NCBI RefSeq assembly: GCF_007997295.1 | Contig: NZ_VORY01000023.1 | Location: 1 to 45,962, forward strand | Source of the DNA: Gillisia hiemivivida | GTDB taxonomy: Bacteria > Bacteroidota > Bacteroidia > Flavobacteriales > Flavobacteriaceae | Direction of reading: 5' to 3' | Length of the DNA: 45,962 bases | Part shown: one piece after another, positions 33,447-41,363 of the stretch | Position numbering within the stretch: the first letter of the stretch is position 1 | Layout: every line of letters begins with the position of its first letter | Made by a program: the position numbers and the translations under genes | Notes under the pieces: model-generated | What the model saw: only the letters and a program-made list of their open reading frames with translations | Database searches by the model: none | Told to the model about the DNA's origin: nothing

Positions 33447-34295
33447 ATGAAAAAACCAATGATCAATGTTCAGTCATTCCATGACGGACGCGAAGGAAAA
33501 ATGAATTCTAGAAGAAAATTTCTTAAAATAGGAGGCTTAGCTGTAGTTGGCTCAAGTTTGTTCCTCTATTCTTGTGAGGAAGATGGAATCACCGATGAAG
33601 AAATTACATCACTAGATGCTAAAGGTGGAAAAAACAAAAAAGTTTTTAACCTGGGGACGGGGGATCTCGCCATCCTGAATTTTGCTTATATTTTAGAGCA
33701 ATTAGAAGCGGCGTTTTATGCAAATGTAGTAAAAGATGACGGCAGTCTTTCTTTTCCAGCACAAGGTAAAGATGTAGAAATTTTCAATGACATTTATCAG
33801 CATGAGTTAATCCATAGGGATTTCTTTGAAGTAGTTTTAAATTCTTTATTCAGTCCGGGACGAGTAGCCCCCAAACTTGAATTTGATTTTAATGCGGTGG
33901 ATTTTAGTAGTAGGGACATAGTTTTAGCCTTTTCCCAGCTATTGGAAGATACCGGGGTACAGGCTTATAATGGTGCGGGTAATTTAATTGAAAACCCAAC
34001 CTATTTATTATTGGCAGGAAAAATAGTTTCGGTGGAAGCAAGACACGCTGCTGCGATTAGAGATCTTATTTTACCTGATTCGACCAATTTTGCATCTGGA
34101 AATTATGTAGACGAAGAAAAATTATTGGTAATTCTACCTGGATCTTCGACTAGTGCTGTTGCAGATGGGGGTGATGACATTGATGGACGCGCTTATGACC
34201 AAGCTACAGAACCTCGACCAATTTTAGAAATGGTAGCCGGCACAGGGTTTATTGACATTAAAAAATTCATCACTAATAACATACCCACAGAATAA
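33447..34295 (+). CDS. Ferritin-like domain protein, Tat-type lipoprotein
   Basis: A 282-residue protein of the ferritin-like PF13668 family. After a short lead comes a twin-arginine signal (NSRRKFLKIGG, about 20-30), a hydrophobic core and a lipobox-like YSC (about residue 43). The four-helix domain shows metal ligands in the expected order: ILEQLEAAFY, YQHELIHRDFF, FSQLLEDTGVQAY and SVEARHAAAIRD. An alternative start at 33501 (MNSRRK) would put the Tat motif at the very N-terminus. Tat export would mean it folds, perhaps with metal, before export. It is 29 bases upstream of a paralog. Confidence 0.85.
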   Translation: MKKPMINVQSFHDGREGKMNSRRKFLKIGGLAVVGSSLFLYSCEEDGITDEEITSLDAKGGKNKKVFNLGTGDLAILNFAYILEQLEAAFYANVVKDDGSLSFPAQGKDVEIFNDIYQHELIHRDFFEVVLNSLFSPGRVAPKLEFDFNAVDFSSRDIVLAFSQLLEDTGVQAYNGAGNLIENPTYLLLAGKIVSVEARHAAAIRDLILPDSTNFASGNYVDEEKLLVILPGSSTSAVADGGDDIDGRAYDQATEPRPILEMVAGTGFIDIKKFITNNIPTE

Positions 34296-34324
34296 TTATT
34301 AACTAATCTTAAAAACTAAAAATT

Positions 34325-35167
34325 ATGAATATTATAAAATTCTTAGACGATATTTCTAATAAAGAACTTTTAGAAACCAAGGGATCAAGAAGAGATTCCT
34401 TTAGTCAAATGAAAAAAGCAGGAAAAAATATGGCTTTAGCCTCCATTCCTTTTGCCTTGGCAGCAACGAGCAAGAAAACGGCTGCTGCAACTATGGCAAT
34501 GTCTTCTGCTGAAGATCAGGCTTCACCTATTGAAGTTTTACAATTTGCCTTGAAATTGGAATACCTCGAAAGAAGGTTTTATGCAGAAGGTTTAGATTCA
34601 GGAGTAATTCCCGCAGAAGATAGAGATGTGTTCGGATTGATTTATGATCACGAACGAGCTCATGTAAATTTTTTATATAATTTTTTAGATTCGAAAGGAG
34701 AAGCATTCATAGAACCTGAATTTGATTTTACAGGGGCTCCAGGAGGACTAAGTTTAGACCCATTTAATAAAACCGGAATTGGGAAAGAAATTGCATACGC
34801 ACAATTTTTAATCCTAGCCCAAGGCTTTGAAGATACAGGCGTAAGGGCATATAAAGGCCAGGCTGGTGCTTTAATAGACGATAATGTTTTGCTAGAATAT
34901 GCACTTCAAATCCATTCTATAGAAGCGAGACATGCTTCGCAGATTAGGAGAATGCGTGGACAAAAGGGCTGGATTACAGGTGAAGGGGAAGGCTCTCCAA
35001 GTGTCCTTGACCTTGTATATGCCGGGGAAGGCAATGTCGTGCAGGGAGGTTTAGACCTGGCAGTAGTTTTATCCCAGTATAGTGTAGCCTCACTTACAGA
35101 GGCCTTTGACGAACCCTTAGAAATGACTGAAGTAAATGCCATAGCAAATATATTTGTTGCGCCCTAA
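34325..35167 (+). CDS. Ferritin-like domain protein, second of pair
   Basis: A 280-residue paralog of the preceding protein. It has the ligand motifs FALKLEYLERRFY (about 77-89), YDHERAHVNFLY, GFEDTGVRAYKG and HSIEARHASQIRRM, so the di-metal site should be complete. The N-terminus has a weak Tat-like segment (GSRRDSFSQMKK, then MALASIPFALAATS) but no lipobox, so the two partners may be anchored differently. The ATG at 34325 begins MNIIKFLDDISNKELL. Shared family and 29-base spacing suggest a heteromeric or paired envelope assembly. A terminator follows. Confidence 0.85.
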   Translation: MNIIKFLDDISNKELLETKGSRRDSFSQMKKAGKNMALASIPFALAATSKKTAAATMAMSSAEDQASPIEVLQFALKLEYLERRFYAEGLDSGVIPAEDRDVFGLIYDHERAHVNFLYNFLDSKGEAFIEPEFDFTGAPGGLSLDPFNKTGIGKEIAYAQFLILAQGFEDTGVRAYKGQAGALIDDNVLLEYALQIHSIEARHASQIRRMRGQKGWITGEGEGSPSVLDLVYAGEGNVVQGGLDLAVVLSQYSVASLTEAFDEPLEMTEVNAIANIFVAP

Positions 35168-35200
35168 GCCTGAGTGACGAAAATTGGTGTTTTAAAAGAA

Positions 35201-35247
35201 AAAATCATGCTTTTAGAATTCATTCTTTTAGCATGATTTTTATTTTT
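35201..35247 (+). terminator. Terminator after the ferritin-like pair
   Basis: An 11-bp stem, AAAATCATGCT (35201-35211) with AGCATGATTTT (35230-35240), followed by a T-rich stretch. Confidence 0.8.
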
Positions 35248-35321
35248 ATCTTATTTTATTAAATTATGAGGACCTTTTAAATACCAATCAAAATCCTATT
35301 AGTCTAAATCAAAAAAAATCT

Positions 35322-35329
35322 TACTTTTG
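35322..35329 (+). promoter_or_regulatory. -7 box (TACTTTTG) of the pyrRB operon
   Basis: TACTTTTG matches TAnnTTTG, 26 bases before the pyrR ATG at 35356. The -33 region has no clean TTTG. No PyrR-binding anti-terminator leader of the Firmicutes type is visible; the leader is only about 22 bases. Confidence 0.55.
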
Positions 35330-35355
35330 TTTTTCAAACATCATCAGTTTCTATT

Positions 35356-35937
35356 ATGAGTCAAAAAGTGTTGCTTAATTCTAAAGAGATCAACATTATT
35401 CTTCGTCGTTTGGCTTGCCAGTTGGTAGAAAATCATCCTAATTTTGAAAATACCGTGATCATTGGAATTCAGCCGAGAGGTGTATTCTTAGCAAATAGGA
35501 TCATTCAATTACTGGAAGAAGAATATGGTATCAAAAATGTAGAATACGGACAGTTAGACATCACTTTTTACCGAGATGATTTCAGAAGAAGTATAAAACC
35601 TCTAGAAGCGAACAAAACTAAGATAGATTTTATTGTTGAAGATAAACAAGTGATCTTTATAGACGATGTTCTTTATACTGGTCGTAGCATTCGTTCAGCA
35701 TTAACTGCAATTCAGTCTTTTGGAAGACCTAAAGAAATAGAATTGCTTACTCTTATAGACAGAAGATTCAGCAGACATTTACCCATACAACCAGATTATA
35801 ATGGGAGGCAGGTAGATGCAATAAATGATGAGCGGGTCAAGGTGAATTGGAAAGAAGTACATGGGGAGGATTGCGTTTATCTTTTACCAACAGCTAATAC
35901 AGAAATTGAATCAATTCAGAAGAAAAAAAAACAGTAA
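35356..35937 (+). CDS. pyrR: Bifunctional pyr operon regulator/uracil phosphoribosyltransferase PyrR
   Basis: A 193-residue phosphoribosyltransferase-fold protein. VIIGIQPRGVFLANRI (about 35-50) and the PRPP-binding VIFIDDVLYTGRSIRSAL (about 98-115) are diagnostic. It heads the pyrimidine genes: pyrB starts at the very next base after its stop. In Gram-positive bacteria PyrR binds pyr mRNA; here no such leader hairpin is apparent, so it may act mainly as the enzyme or by another route. The last 10 residues are Lys-rich. Confidence 0.92.
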   Translation: MSQKVLLNSKEINIILRRLACQLVENHPNFENTVIIGIQPRGVFLANRIIQLLEEEYGIKNVEYGQLDITFYRDDFRRSIKPLEANKTKIDFIVEDKQVIFIDDVLYTGRSIRSALTAIQSFGRPKEIELLTLIDRRFSRHLPIQPDYNGRQVDAINDERVKVNWKEVHGEDCVYLLPTANTEIESIQKKKKQ

Positions 35938-36867
35938 ATGAGCGAACTGAGTGTAAATCACTTATTGGGAATTAAATATCTTAAAAAAGAAGATATAGAC
36001 CTGATCTTTAAAACTGCCGATCATTTTAAGGAAGTGATCAATAGACCAATCAAAAAGGTTCCTTCTTTACGAGATATTACCATCGCCAATTTATTTTTTG
36101 AAAACAGTACAAGGACGAGACTTTCTTTTGAACTGGCCGAAAAAAGGTTAAGTGCAGATGTAATTAACTTCTCAGCTGCTTCTTCTTCAGTAAAAAAAGG
36201 CGAAACCTTAATAGACACAGTAAATAATATCCTTGCAATGAAAGTGGATATGGTGGTAGTGAGACATCCAAATCCAGGTGCAGGAATTTTTCTTTCCAAG
36301 CATGTAGACGCAAGTATTATAAATGCAGGAGATGGAACGCATGAACACCCAACCCAAGCTTTATTGGATAGTTATTCCATACGTGAAAAACTTGGGGAAG
36401 TAAAAGGCAAAAAAGTTTTAATAGTAGGAGATATCAAGCACAGCAGAGTTGCACTTTCTAATATTTTTGCATTAAAACTGCAAGGAGCAGAGGTGAAGGT
36501 ATGTGGCCCTAAAACCTTAATTCCAAAGTATATTGAGTCTTTAGGGGTGAGTGTTGAAACCAATCTTATAAAAGCTTTAGAGTGGTGTGATGTTGCCAAT
36601 ATGCTTAGAGTTCAGAATGAACGGATGGAAATTAGTTATTTCCCGACAACAAGAGAATATACCCAGCAATTTGGATTAAATAAGGAGATCTTGAATTCTC
36701 TTAATAAAGAGATCGTTGTGATGCATCCAGGGCCTATAAATAGGGGAGTGGAGATAACCAGTGATGTAGCCGACTCTAAACAAGCTATAATATTAGACCA
36801 GGTGCAAAATGGGGTTGCAGTAAGAATGGCCGTTATTTATCTTTTAGCTTCAAAAATAAATCGATAA
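35938..36867 (+). CDS. pyrB: Aspartate carbamoyltransferase catalytic subunit
   Basis: A 309-residue enzyme that joins carbamoyl phosphate with aspartate, the first committed step of pyrimidine synthesis. FENSTRTRLSFELA (about 52-65) carries the carbamoyl-phosphate-binding STRTR, HEHPTQALLD (about 136-145) the family's HPxQ loop, and VMHPGPINRGVEI the C-terminal aspartate site. It abuts pyrR with no gap. The pyrI regulatory subunit is not beside it, so an unregulated trimer is likely. A small STAS-like gene follows 26 bases later. Confidence 0.95.
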   Translation: MSELSVNHLLGIKYLKKEDIDLIFKTADHFKEVINRPIKKVPSLRDITIANLFFENSTRTRLSFELAEKRLSADVINFSAASSSVKKGETLIDTVNNILAMKVDMVVVRHPNPGAGIFLSKHVDASIINAGDGTHEHPTQALLDSYSIREKLGEVKGKKVLIVGDIKHSRVALSNIFALKLQGAEVKVCGPKTLIPKYIESLGVSVETNLIKALEWCDVANMLRVQNERMEISYFPTTREYTQQFGLNKEILNSLNKEIVVMHPGPINRGVEITSDVADSKQAIILDQVQNGVAVRMAVIYLLASKINR

Positions 36868-36893
36868 GTTTATAGTAGATTAAAAGTTTGAAA

Positions 36894-37226
36894 ATGAAAA
36901 TTACACGAAAAGAAGAATTCATTGTTTTAAAGGATAATAAGAATAATCTTGTAGATTTTGCAGAGAGGATCACTGAAAACTATTCAGATTATAGAAATGA
37001 TAATGTGATTGTAGATCTTCTAAATTACGAAAACTTTGATATAAAAGATGCGCTTCTTTTTTTAGAAATTTCTAATATTCACCGTGCAGAGAAAAAATCC
37101 TTTGTAATTGTAAACTCAAACATCTCTATAGATGTTATTCCAGATGAATTAATTGTAGTTCCAAGTCTGCTAGAAGCAGGCGATATCATTAAAATGGAAG
37201 ACTTGGAGAGAGAACTCGGGTTTTAA
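36894..37226 (+). CDS. Small STAS-like protein of unknown function
   Basis: A 110-residue protein from the ATG at 36894; the TTG at 36888 would add two residues. Its pattern of beta strands and helices (FIVLKDNKNNLVDFAERI, NVIVDLLNYENFDIKDALLFLEIS, FVIVNSNISIDVIP, DELIVVPSLLEAGDIIKMEDLERELGF) resembles a STAS/anti-sigma-antagonist fold, but there is no clear phospho-Ser motif. It sits between pyrB and rnz, and in relatives it is often linked to rnz and mislabelled as RNase Z. It has none of the metal motifs of RNase Z. Its stop codon lies within the left end of a hairpin repeat. Confidence 0.65.
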   Translation: MKITRKEEFIVLKDNKNNLVDFAERITENYSDYRNDNVIVDLLNYENFDIKDALLFLEISNIHRAEKKSFVIVNSNISIDVIPDELIVVPSLLEAGDIIKMEDLERELGF

Positions 37227-37346
37227 TCCCTCATTGAGGGTTTAATTCCCCATCCCGATAGCTATCGTGATACTTCGAAATTTTAAAAATTATTTTACTC
37301 GCGAACCATCGGGATATACCTATTGAGCTTGGCCCGAGGTTCTTGT
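37221..37346 (+). repeat. Dispersed three-hairpin intergenic repeat, copy D
   Basis: Full-length or nearly so. It starts with TTTTAATCCCTCATTGAGGG, whose TAA (37224-37226) is the stop codon of the STAS-like gene. In place of the central GC-rich hairpin it has the palindrome CGATAGCTATCG (about 37257-37268). It ends with CATCGGGATATACC, a weakened right hairpin and CCCGAGGTTCTTG. It fills the gap before rnz. Confidence 0.75.
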
Positions 37347-37402
37347 TTAAAATTTAAATTTATAGCCATTATTTGTTTTCGCAAGATCATAAAAACATAA
37401 GT

Positions 37403-38308
37403 ATGAAATTAACAATACTAGGTTGTTATGCAGCGACCCCAAGAACATTTACAAACCCCACTTCTCAAGTTCTTGAAATAAACAATCACTTATTTCTTAT
37501 AGATTGTGGAGAAGGCACTCAAGTTGAATTACGTAGAAACAAGATCAAATTTTCAAGGATCAAACACATCTTCATATCACATTTACATGGAGATCATTGC
37601 TTTGGACTGGTAGGACTTATCTCTACCTTTAGATTATTAAATAGGGAAACAGAACTGCATGTCTATGGACCCAAGGGGATAAAGGAAATAATTACATTAC
37701 AACTTAAGTTGTCTAAATCTTGGACAAATTATCCTTTATTTTTTCATGAGTTAAATAGTAAAGAACCAGAATTATTATTTGAAGATGAAAAAGTTACAGT
37801 GGAAACAATTCCTTTAAATCACAGGATATATACAAATGGGTTTTTATTTAAAGAGAAACCGGGGCCTAGAAAGCTTTTGATCAATGAGATCATGAAATAT
37901 AACATTGATGTTTCACTATACCAGAGTGTAAAGATGGGTAAAGATGTGGAATCCAATGACGGAGAAATAATTCCGAATCATTTGGTAACTGGTCCTCCAG
38001 AGAAACCTATGAGTTATGCTTTTTGTAGTGATACTGCGTATTATCCAGAAATAATTGCTCAGATTTTGAATACAACAGTACTTTATCATGAATCTACCTT
38101 CCTCGAAGCCAATAAGGAATTAGCAGCACCTACAAAACATTCTACAGCTATACAGGCTGCTCAAATAGCCAAGGATGCAAAAGTCGAAAAATTGATTCTT
38201 GGTCACTTTTCTACAAGATATCCAAGTATTCAATTATTTAAGGAAGAGGCACTTACCACATTCCCAAATGTAGAATTAGCCGATGATGGTAAAATATTTA
38301 CCTTTTAA
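37403..38308 (+). CDS. rnz: Ribonuclease Z
   Basis: A 301-residue metallo-beta-lactamase-fold nuclease that trims tRNA 3' ends. The zinc motif SHLHGDHCFGL (H60, H62, D64, H65) is complete, with further ligands in CSDTAYYPE (about 210-218) and HFSTRY near the C-terminus. LTILGCYAATPRTFTNPTSQVLE at the start and the long exosite-like arm with KPGPRKLL (about 153) are typical of the tRNase Z family. The ATG at 37403 is preferred; an in-frame ATG 30 bases upstream would add 10 residues. It begins just after repeat copy D. Confidence 0.94.
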   Translation: MKLTILGCYAATPRTFTNPTSQVLEINNHLFLIDCGEGTQVELRRNKIKFSRIKHIFISHLHGDHCFGLVGLISTFRLLNRETELHVYGPKGIKEIITLQLKLSKSWTNYPLFFHELNSKEPELLFEDEKVTVETIPLNHRIYTNGFLFKEKPGPRKLLINEIMKYNIDVSLYQSVKMGKDVESNDGEIIPNHLVTGPPEKPMSYAFCSDTAYYPEIIAQILNTTVLYHESTFLEANKELAAPTKHSTAIQAAQIAKDAKVEKLILGHFSTRYPSIQLFKEEALTTFPNVELADDGKIFTF

Positions 38309-38396
38309 CGGATAATTTTCAATTTTCTTACACGCTTATTTTAAAAACAACAGCTTAAAGTAGGATTTAGCGTACAAAATATGTTAAAATTACCAT

Positions 38397-38440
38397 AAAA
38401 TCGATTAAGTACATGTCTCAGAGTGTATTTAGTCGATTTT
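38397..38440. other. Inverted repeat between rnz and the CAP-domain gene
   Basis: AAAATCGA (38397-38404) and TCGATTTT (38433-38440) are perfect complements with 28 bases between. This could be a weak terminator for rnz or an operator for the next gene. The region 38309-38481 shows no other feature. Confidence 0.35.
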
Positions 38441-38481
38441 ATTTGTATTTTGGCTAGACCAAATCGCTTAACCTACTTATT

Positions 38482-38988
38482 ATGTTGAACTATACAAAAC
38501 AATTTTTTCTTGTTTTTGCTTGTATTCTTACGTTTGCATCATGCTCTAAAGACAATGCTATTCCAGAAAATGAGGCACAACTTAAAACTGCCAATTTATC
38601 AAATTCTATCGCTTATACCTCATTGGAATCTGAGATTCTAAATGGTGTAAATAAGTACAGAGAAAGTATAGGTATGAAAGCTCTTGCAAGAGTAGATGAG
38701 GTAACTTATCAAGCAGATGATCATACCGTTTATATGACGAGCAATGAAGTTGTAAATCATGATAATTTTAATGTGCGTTATAGTAATTTAGTTTCTGAGG
38801 TAGGAGCAAAAGCAGTAGCGGAAAATGTTGCTTTTGGATACGGTAATGCAGATGCGGTTGTAAAGGCTTGGATAGCTAGTGAAGGTCACCGTGTTAATAT
38901 TGAAGGTGATTTTACACATTTTGGAATTTCAGTAGATAAGGATAAAAACGGTAAGAACTATTTTACCAACATCTTTATGAGAAGATAA
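38482..38988 (+). CDS. CAP-domain (SCP/PR1) lipoprotein
   Basis: A 168-residue predicted lipoprotein: signal peptide with lipobox TFASC (Cys 21), then a CAP/SCP domain from about residue 48. It shows the family pattern of bacterial CAP proteins: ILNGVNKYRESIGM at the start of the domain, then VNHDNFNVRY with His in the GHxxF-like position, then ENVAFGYG, AWIASEGHRVNIEGDFTHFGIS (the second His in the SxGHRxNI motif) and the strand NYFTNIFMRR. Such proteins are secreted and thought to bind lipids or carbohydrates; most bacterial members have no known role. It stands alone and is followed by a very strong terminator. Confidence 0.88.
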   Translation: MLNYTKQFFLVFACILTFASCSKDNAIPENEAQLKTANLSNSIAYTSLESEILNGVNKYRESIGMKALARVDEVTYQADDHTVYMTSNEVVNHDNFNVRYSNLVSEVGAKAVAENVAFGYGNADAVVKAWIASEGHRVNIEGDFTHFGISVDKDKNGKNYFTNIFMRR

Positions 38989-39057
38989 TATATAAGATTT
39001 AGTTTACCCCGATCGGTATTAATTATAGCAGAAAGTTTAATTAGCCTCCATGTAATC

Positions 39058-39100
39058 AAAAGACCCACATTCAAAATAATTGAATGTGGGTCTTTTAGTT
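39058..39100 (+). terminator. Very strong terminator after the CAP-domain gene
   Basis: A perfect 16-bp stem, AAAAGACCCACATTCA (39058-39073) with TGAATGTGGGTCTTTT (39081-39096), and a seven-base loop AAATAAT, with T-rich ends on both sides. Confidence 0.9.
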
Positions 39101-39159
39101 TGTATAAATCATCAGAGACTCAAGACCCAAGACTCCAGATTCAATAGTATTGGCTCTGG

Positions 39160-39288
39160 TTAGCCTTCAGTCACAAAAGCACCATCTATATCATAAGTAT
39201 ATGATTCAATTAAATACCTAAGGTTTTCCCATTTCAATAGTTTAATAGTCAGGTCTTGAGGAATCTTTCTGCTTTCGCTAAGAGCAGA
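39160..39288 (-). pseudogene. Possible gene fragment of unknown family
   Basis: A stop-to-stop minus-strand frame of 42 codons with no ATG that reads like protein (ALSESRKIPQDL, then TIKLLKWENLRYLIESY, then TYDIDGAFVTEG). Adjacent minus-strand sequence in other frames also gives short protein-like runs, as would be left by a gene with frameshifts. I cannot name the family. The surrounding gap, 39100-39400, otherwise holds nothing I recognise. Confidence 0.25.
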
Positions 39289-39399
39289 CTAATATTTAGT
39301 GGTTGGTAACTCCTAGATCACAAATGGATTTAGGACATTCGATGTGACAACAGAAAATTATTCAGTTGAATAAGAGGGAATACTTCATTGAAAGTTATA

Positions 39400-39440
39400 C
39401 TAACGAAAACGCCCAGATAATAAAATACTATCTGGGCGTT
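39400..39440 (-). terminator. Terminator of the adhesin/PorP/OmpA operon
   Basis: AACGCCCAGATA (39408-39419) pairs perfectly with TATCTGGGCGTT (39429-39440). On the minus strand it is followed by TTTTCG, 20 bases after the stop of the OmpA-family gene. Confidence 0.78.
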
Positions 39441-39460
39441 ATATTTTTTATTAATGAGAT

Positions 39461-41347
39461 CTACTTCATTTTTACAACACTAAACATAGATCTTCTATTT
39501 AACTGATGTTCTTCCTTACTACATAAATCACATGCTATTGCCGGTTCTCTTTCACCAAAACCTTCATGTGCATTAATACGTCCTGAAGCAATTCCATTAG
39601 CTACTAAATAATCGTAGGTAGATTGCGCTCTTCTTTCAGCTAAACCTACATTATATTGATCAGATCCTCGCTTATCTGTATGAGAACCGATCTTAATCAC
39701 TAAGTCCGGATATTTGTTGGACATTAAATTAACCAACTTGTCTAGCTCCTTAGCTGCATCTGGTCTAATATTGGATTTATCAAAGTCGAAATAGATGTTA
39801 TTGATCTCAGCTAAATATTCTACATCTTCAATAGGATCTAATTGTATGTTATAGATAAGTTCTTCAACATCATCTGTATTATTAGAATCTACGGTGCCAG
39901 TCATTTCTTTATATTGAATGTGCTTAGCTTCAATAGGATATTTCATGTTTCTATTGATCTCCTGCTCATAGTTCCCATCGGTATCAGTTTCAAGGAAAGC
40001 AAGTTGTTTATTGTCTGGTGTGAATAAACGCACTGTAGCATTTGGAATTGGTTCTCCATTCACTTTGTCCGTTACTTGTCCTTTTAGAATCAATGTCTTT
40101 AGTAGATTGAATCCGTAGATATCATCACTTCCGGCTCCGCCATCTCTGTTAGAAGCGAAGTAACCTAAATTGCTCCCCTTTTTTTGAAAATATGCGAAAT
40201 CGTCTAGGTTGCTATTTATAGGTTCTCCAATATTAGTTACTTCTGAAGTTTCTTTAGAAAGATCTACTTTAAAGATATCCATCAAGCCGAAGCCAGGATG
40301 TCCATTTGAAGAAAAGTATAGAATTGAATCTTTAGCCATAAAAGGGAAAGATTCGTCCAGGCTAGTATTGATCTTATTTCCAAGATTCACAGGATTCCCG
40401 AACATATTGTTCTCCATGATCTCAACTTTATATAGATCTGCACCACCAAAACCATTTGGCATATCAGAAACGAAATAAAGTGTTTTTCCATCTGAAGATA
40501 AACTAGGATTCCCTACAGAATATTCAGTATCGTTAAAAGGAAGATCCATAACATCTCCCCAAGAATTGTTATTGTTGGTAGCTCTATATAACTTTAGATT
40601 ATTAGTTTCATCCTTAAGTTTTTTACCCTCTTTATTATTAAGGTAATTATTTCTAGTGAAGTACATGTATTTACCATCCTTGGTAATAGCAAGTGGACCT
40701 TCATGCAAAACTGTATTGATATCTCCAGTTACAGAAGATACTGTTTCAGAATTAGCAGCTAACTGATAAACATCCAAAAATGGTTCACCGTTCCAGGAAT
40801 ATACCTTATTCTTTTTAGACATTCCGCCATCTCTTGCAGAAACTAAATAGGTAACGCCATTATGCTCATAAGCTCCAAAATCACTATATCCAGAGTTGAA
40901 AGCAACTTTATCTAAAGTGTAATTATCCTTTATTTTAAAGTCGGCTATATCTTTAGAAAGCAATTCATCTACTTCAGCTTTGTTCTTTCCGGCGGAACTA
41001 TATTTCTTTAGCCATTCTTTAGATTCGTCATATCGTTTGACTCCTCTTAAGGCTTGCGCATACTTAAAATAATACTCTGGAGAAATACTGGTATCTTTAA
41101 CAGCTTCAGCATAATAAAATACAGCATTTTCTGGGCTGCTTAATTTTAGATAACTATCGCCAAGTTTACTTTGATTGTAGGTGGTGTTATAATCCTTTTC
41201 TATAAGTTCCTTATAAACATCTACAGCTTCAATATAAGCAAGATCATTATATAGACGATCGGCTTTTTTTTGCTTTCCGCTTTGTGCGGAAGCCATAAAA
41301 CTATTTCCAATGAATAGTAGGAGTATTAAGTAGTTGAAATTCTTCAT
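39461..41347 (-). CDS. OmpA-family protein with TPR, PD40 and carboxypeptidase-like domains
   Basis: A 628-residue exported protein (signal peptide 1-21). In order: TPR-like helices (about 25-125: AYIEAVDVYKELI, NAVFYYAEAVKD), PD40/WD40-like beta-propeller repeats (about 140-415, e.g. PSLSSDGKTLYFVSDMPNGFGGADLYKV), a carboxypeptidase regulatory-like Ig domain (about 420-495: LKGQVTDKVNGEPIPNATVRLF), and a C-terminal OmpA peptidoglycan-binding domain (about 515-628: YFDFDKSNIRPDA, HTDKRGSDQYN). This architecture is that of the PorE-type or SprF-linked proteins of type IX secretion. It lies 16 bases downstream of a PorP/SprF gene, and both follow a giant adhesin gene. Confidence 0.92.
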   Translation of the reverse strand: MKNFNYLILLLFIGNSFMASAQSGKQKKADRLYNDLAYIEAVDVYKELIEKDYNTTYNQSKLGDSYLKLSSPENAVFYYAEAVKDTSISPEYYFKYAQALRGVKRYDESKEWLKKYSSAGKNKAEVDELLSKDIADFKIKDNYTLDKVAFNSGYSDFGAYEHNGVTYLVSARDGGMSKKNKVYSWNGEPFLDVYQLAANSETVSSVTGDINTVLHEGPLAITKDGKYMYFTRNNYLNNKEGKKLKDETNNLKLYRATNNNNSWGDVMDLPFNDTEYSVGNPSLSSDGKTLYFVSDMPNGFGGADLYKVEIMENNMFGNPVNLGNKINTSLDESFPFMAKDSILYFSSNGHPGFGLMDIFKVDLSKETSEVTNIGEPINSNLDDFAYFQKKGSNLGYFASNRDGGAGSDDIYGFNLLKTLILKGQVTDKVNGEPIPNATVRLFTPDNKQLAFLETDTDGNYEQEINRNMKYPIEAKHIQYKEMTGTVDSNNTDDVEELIYNIQLDPIEDVEYLAEINNIYFDFDKSNIRPDAAKELDKLVNLMSNKYPDLVIKIGSHTDKRGSDQYNVGLAERRAQSTYDYLVANGIASGRINAHEGFGEREPAIACDLCSKEEHQLNRRSMFSVVKMK

Positions 41348-41363
41348 AATAGTTTTATTTATG

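Noticed and set aside
35330-35355. PyrR attenuator before pyrR
   Set aside because: The leader is only about 22 bases with no anti-terminator or terminator hairpin.
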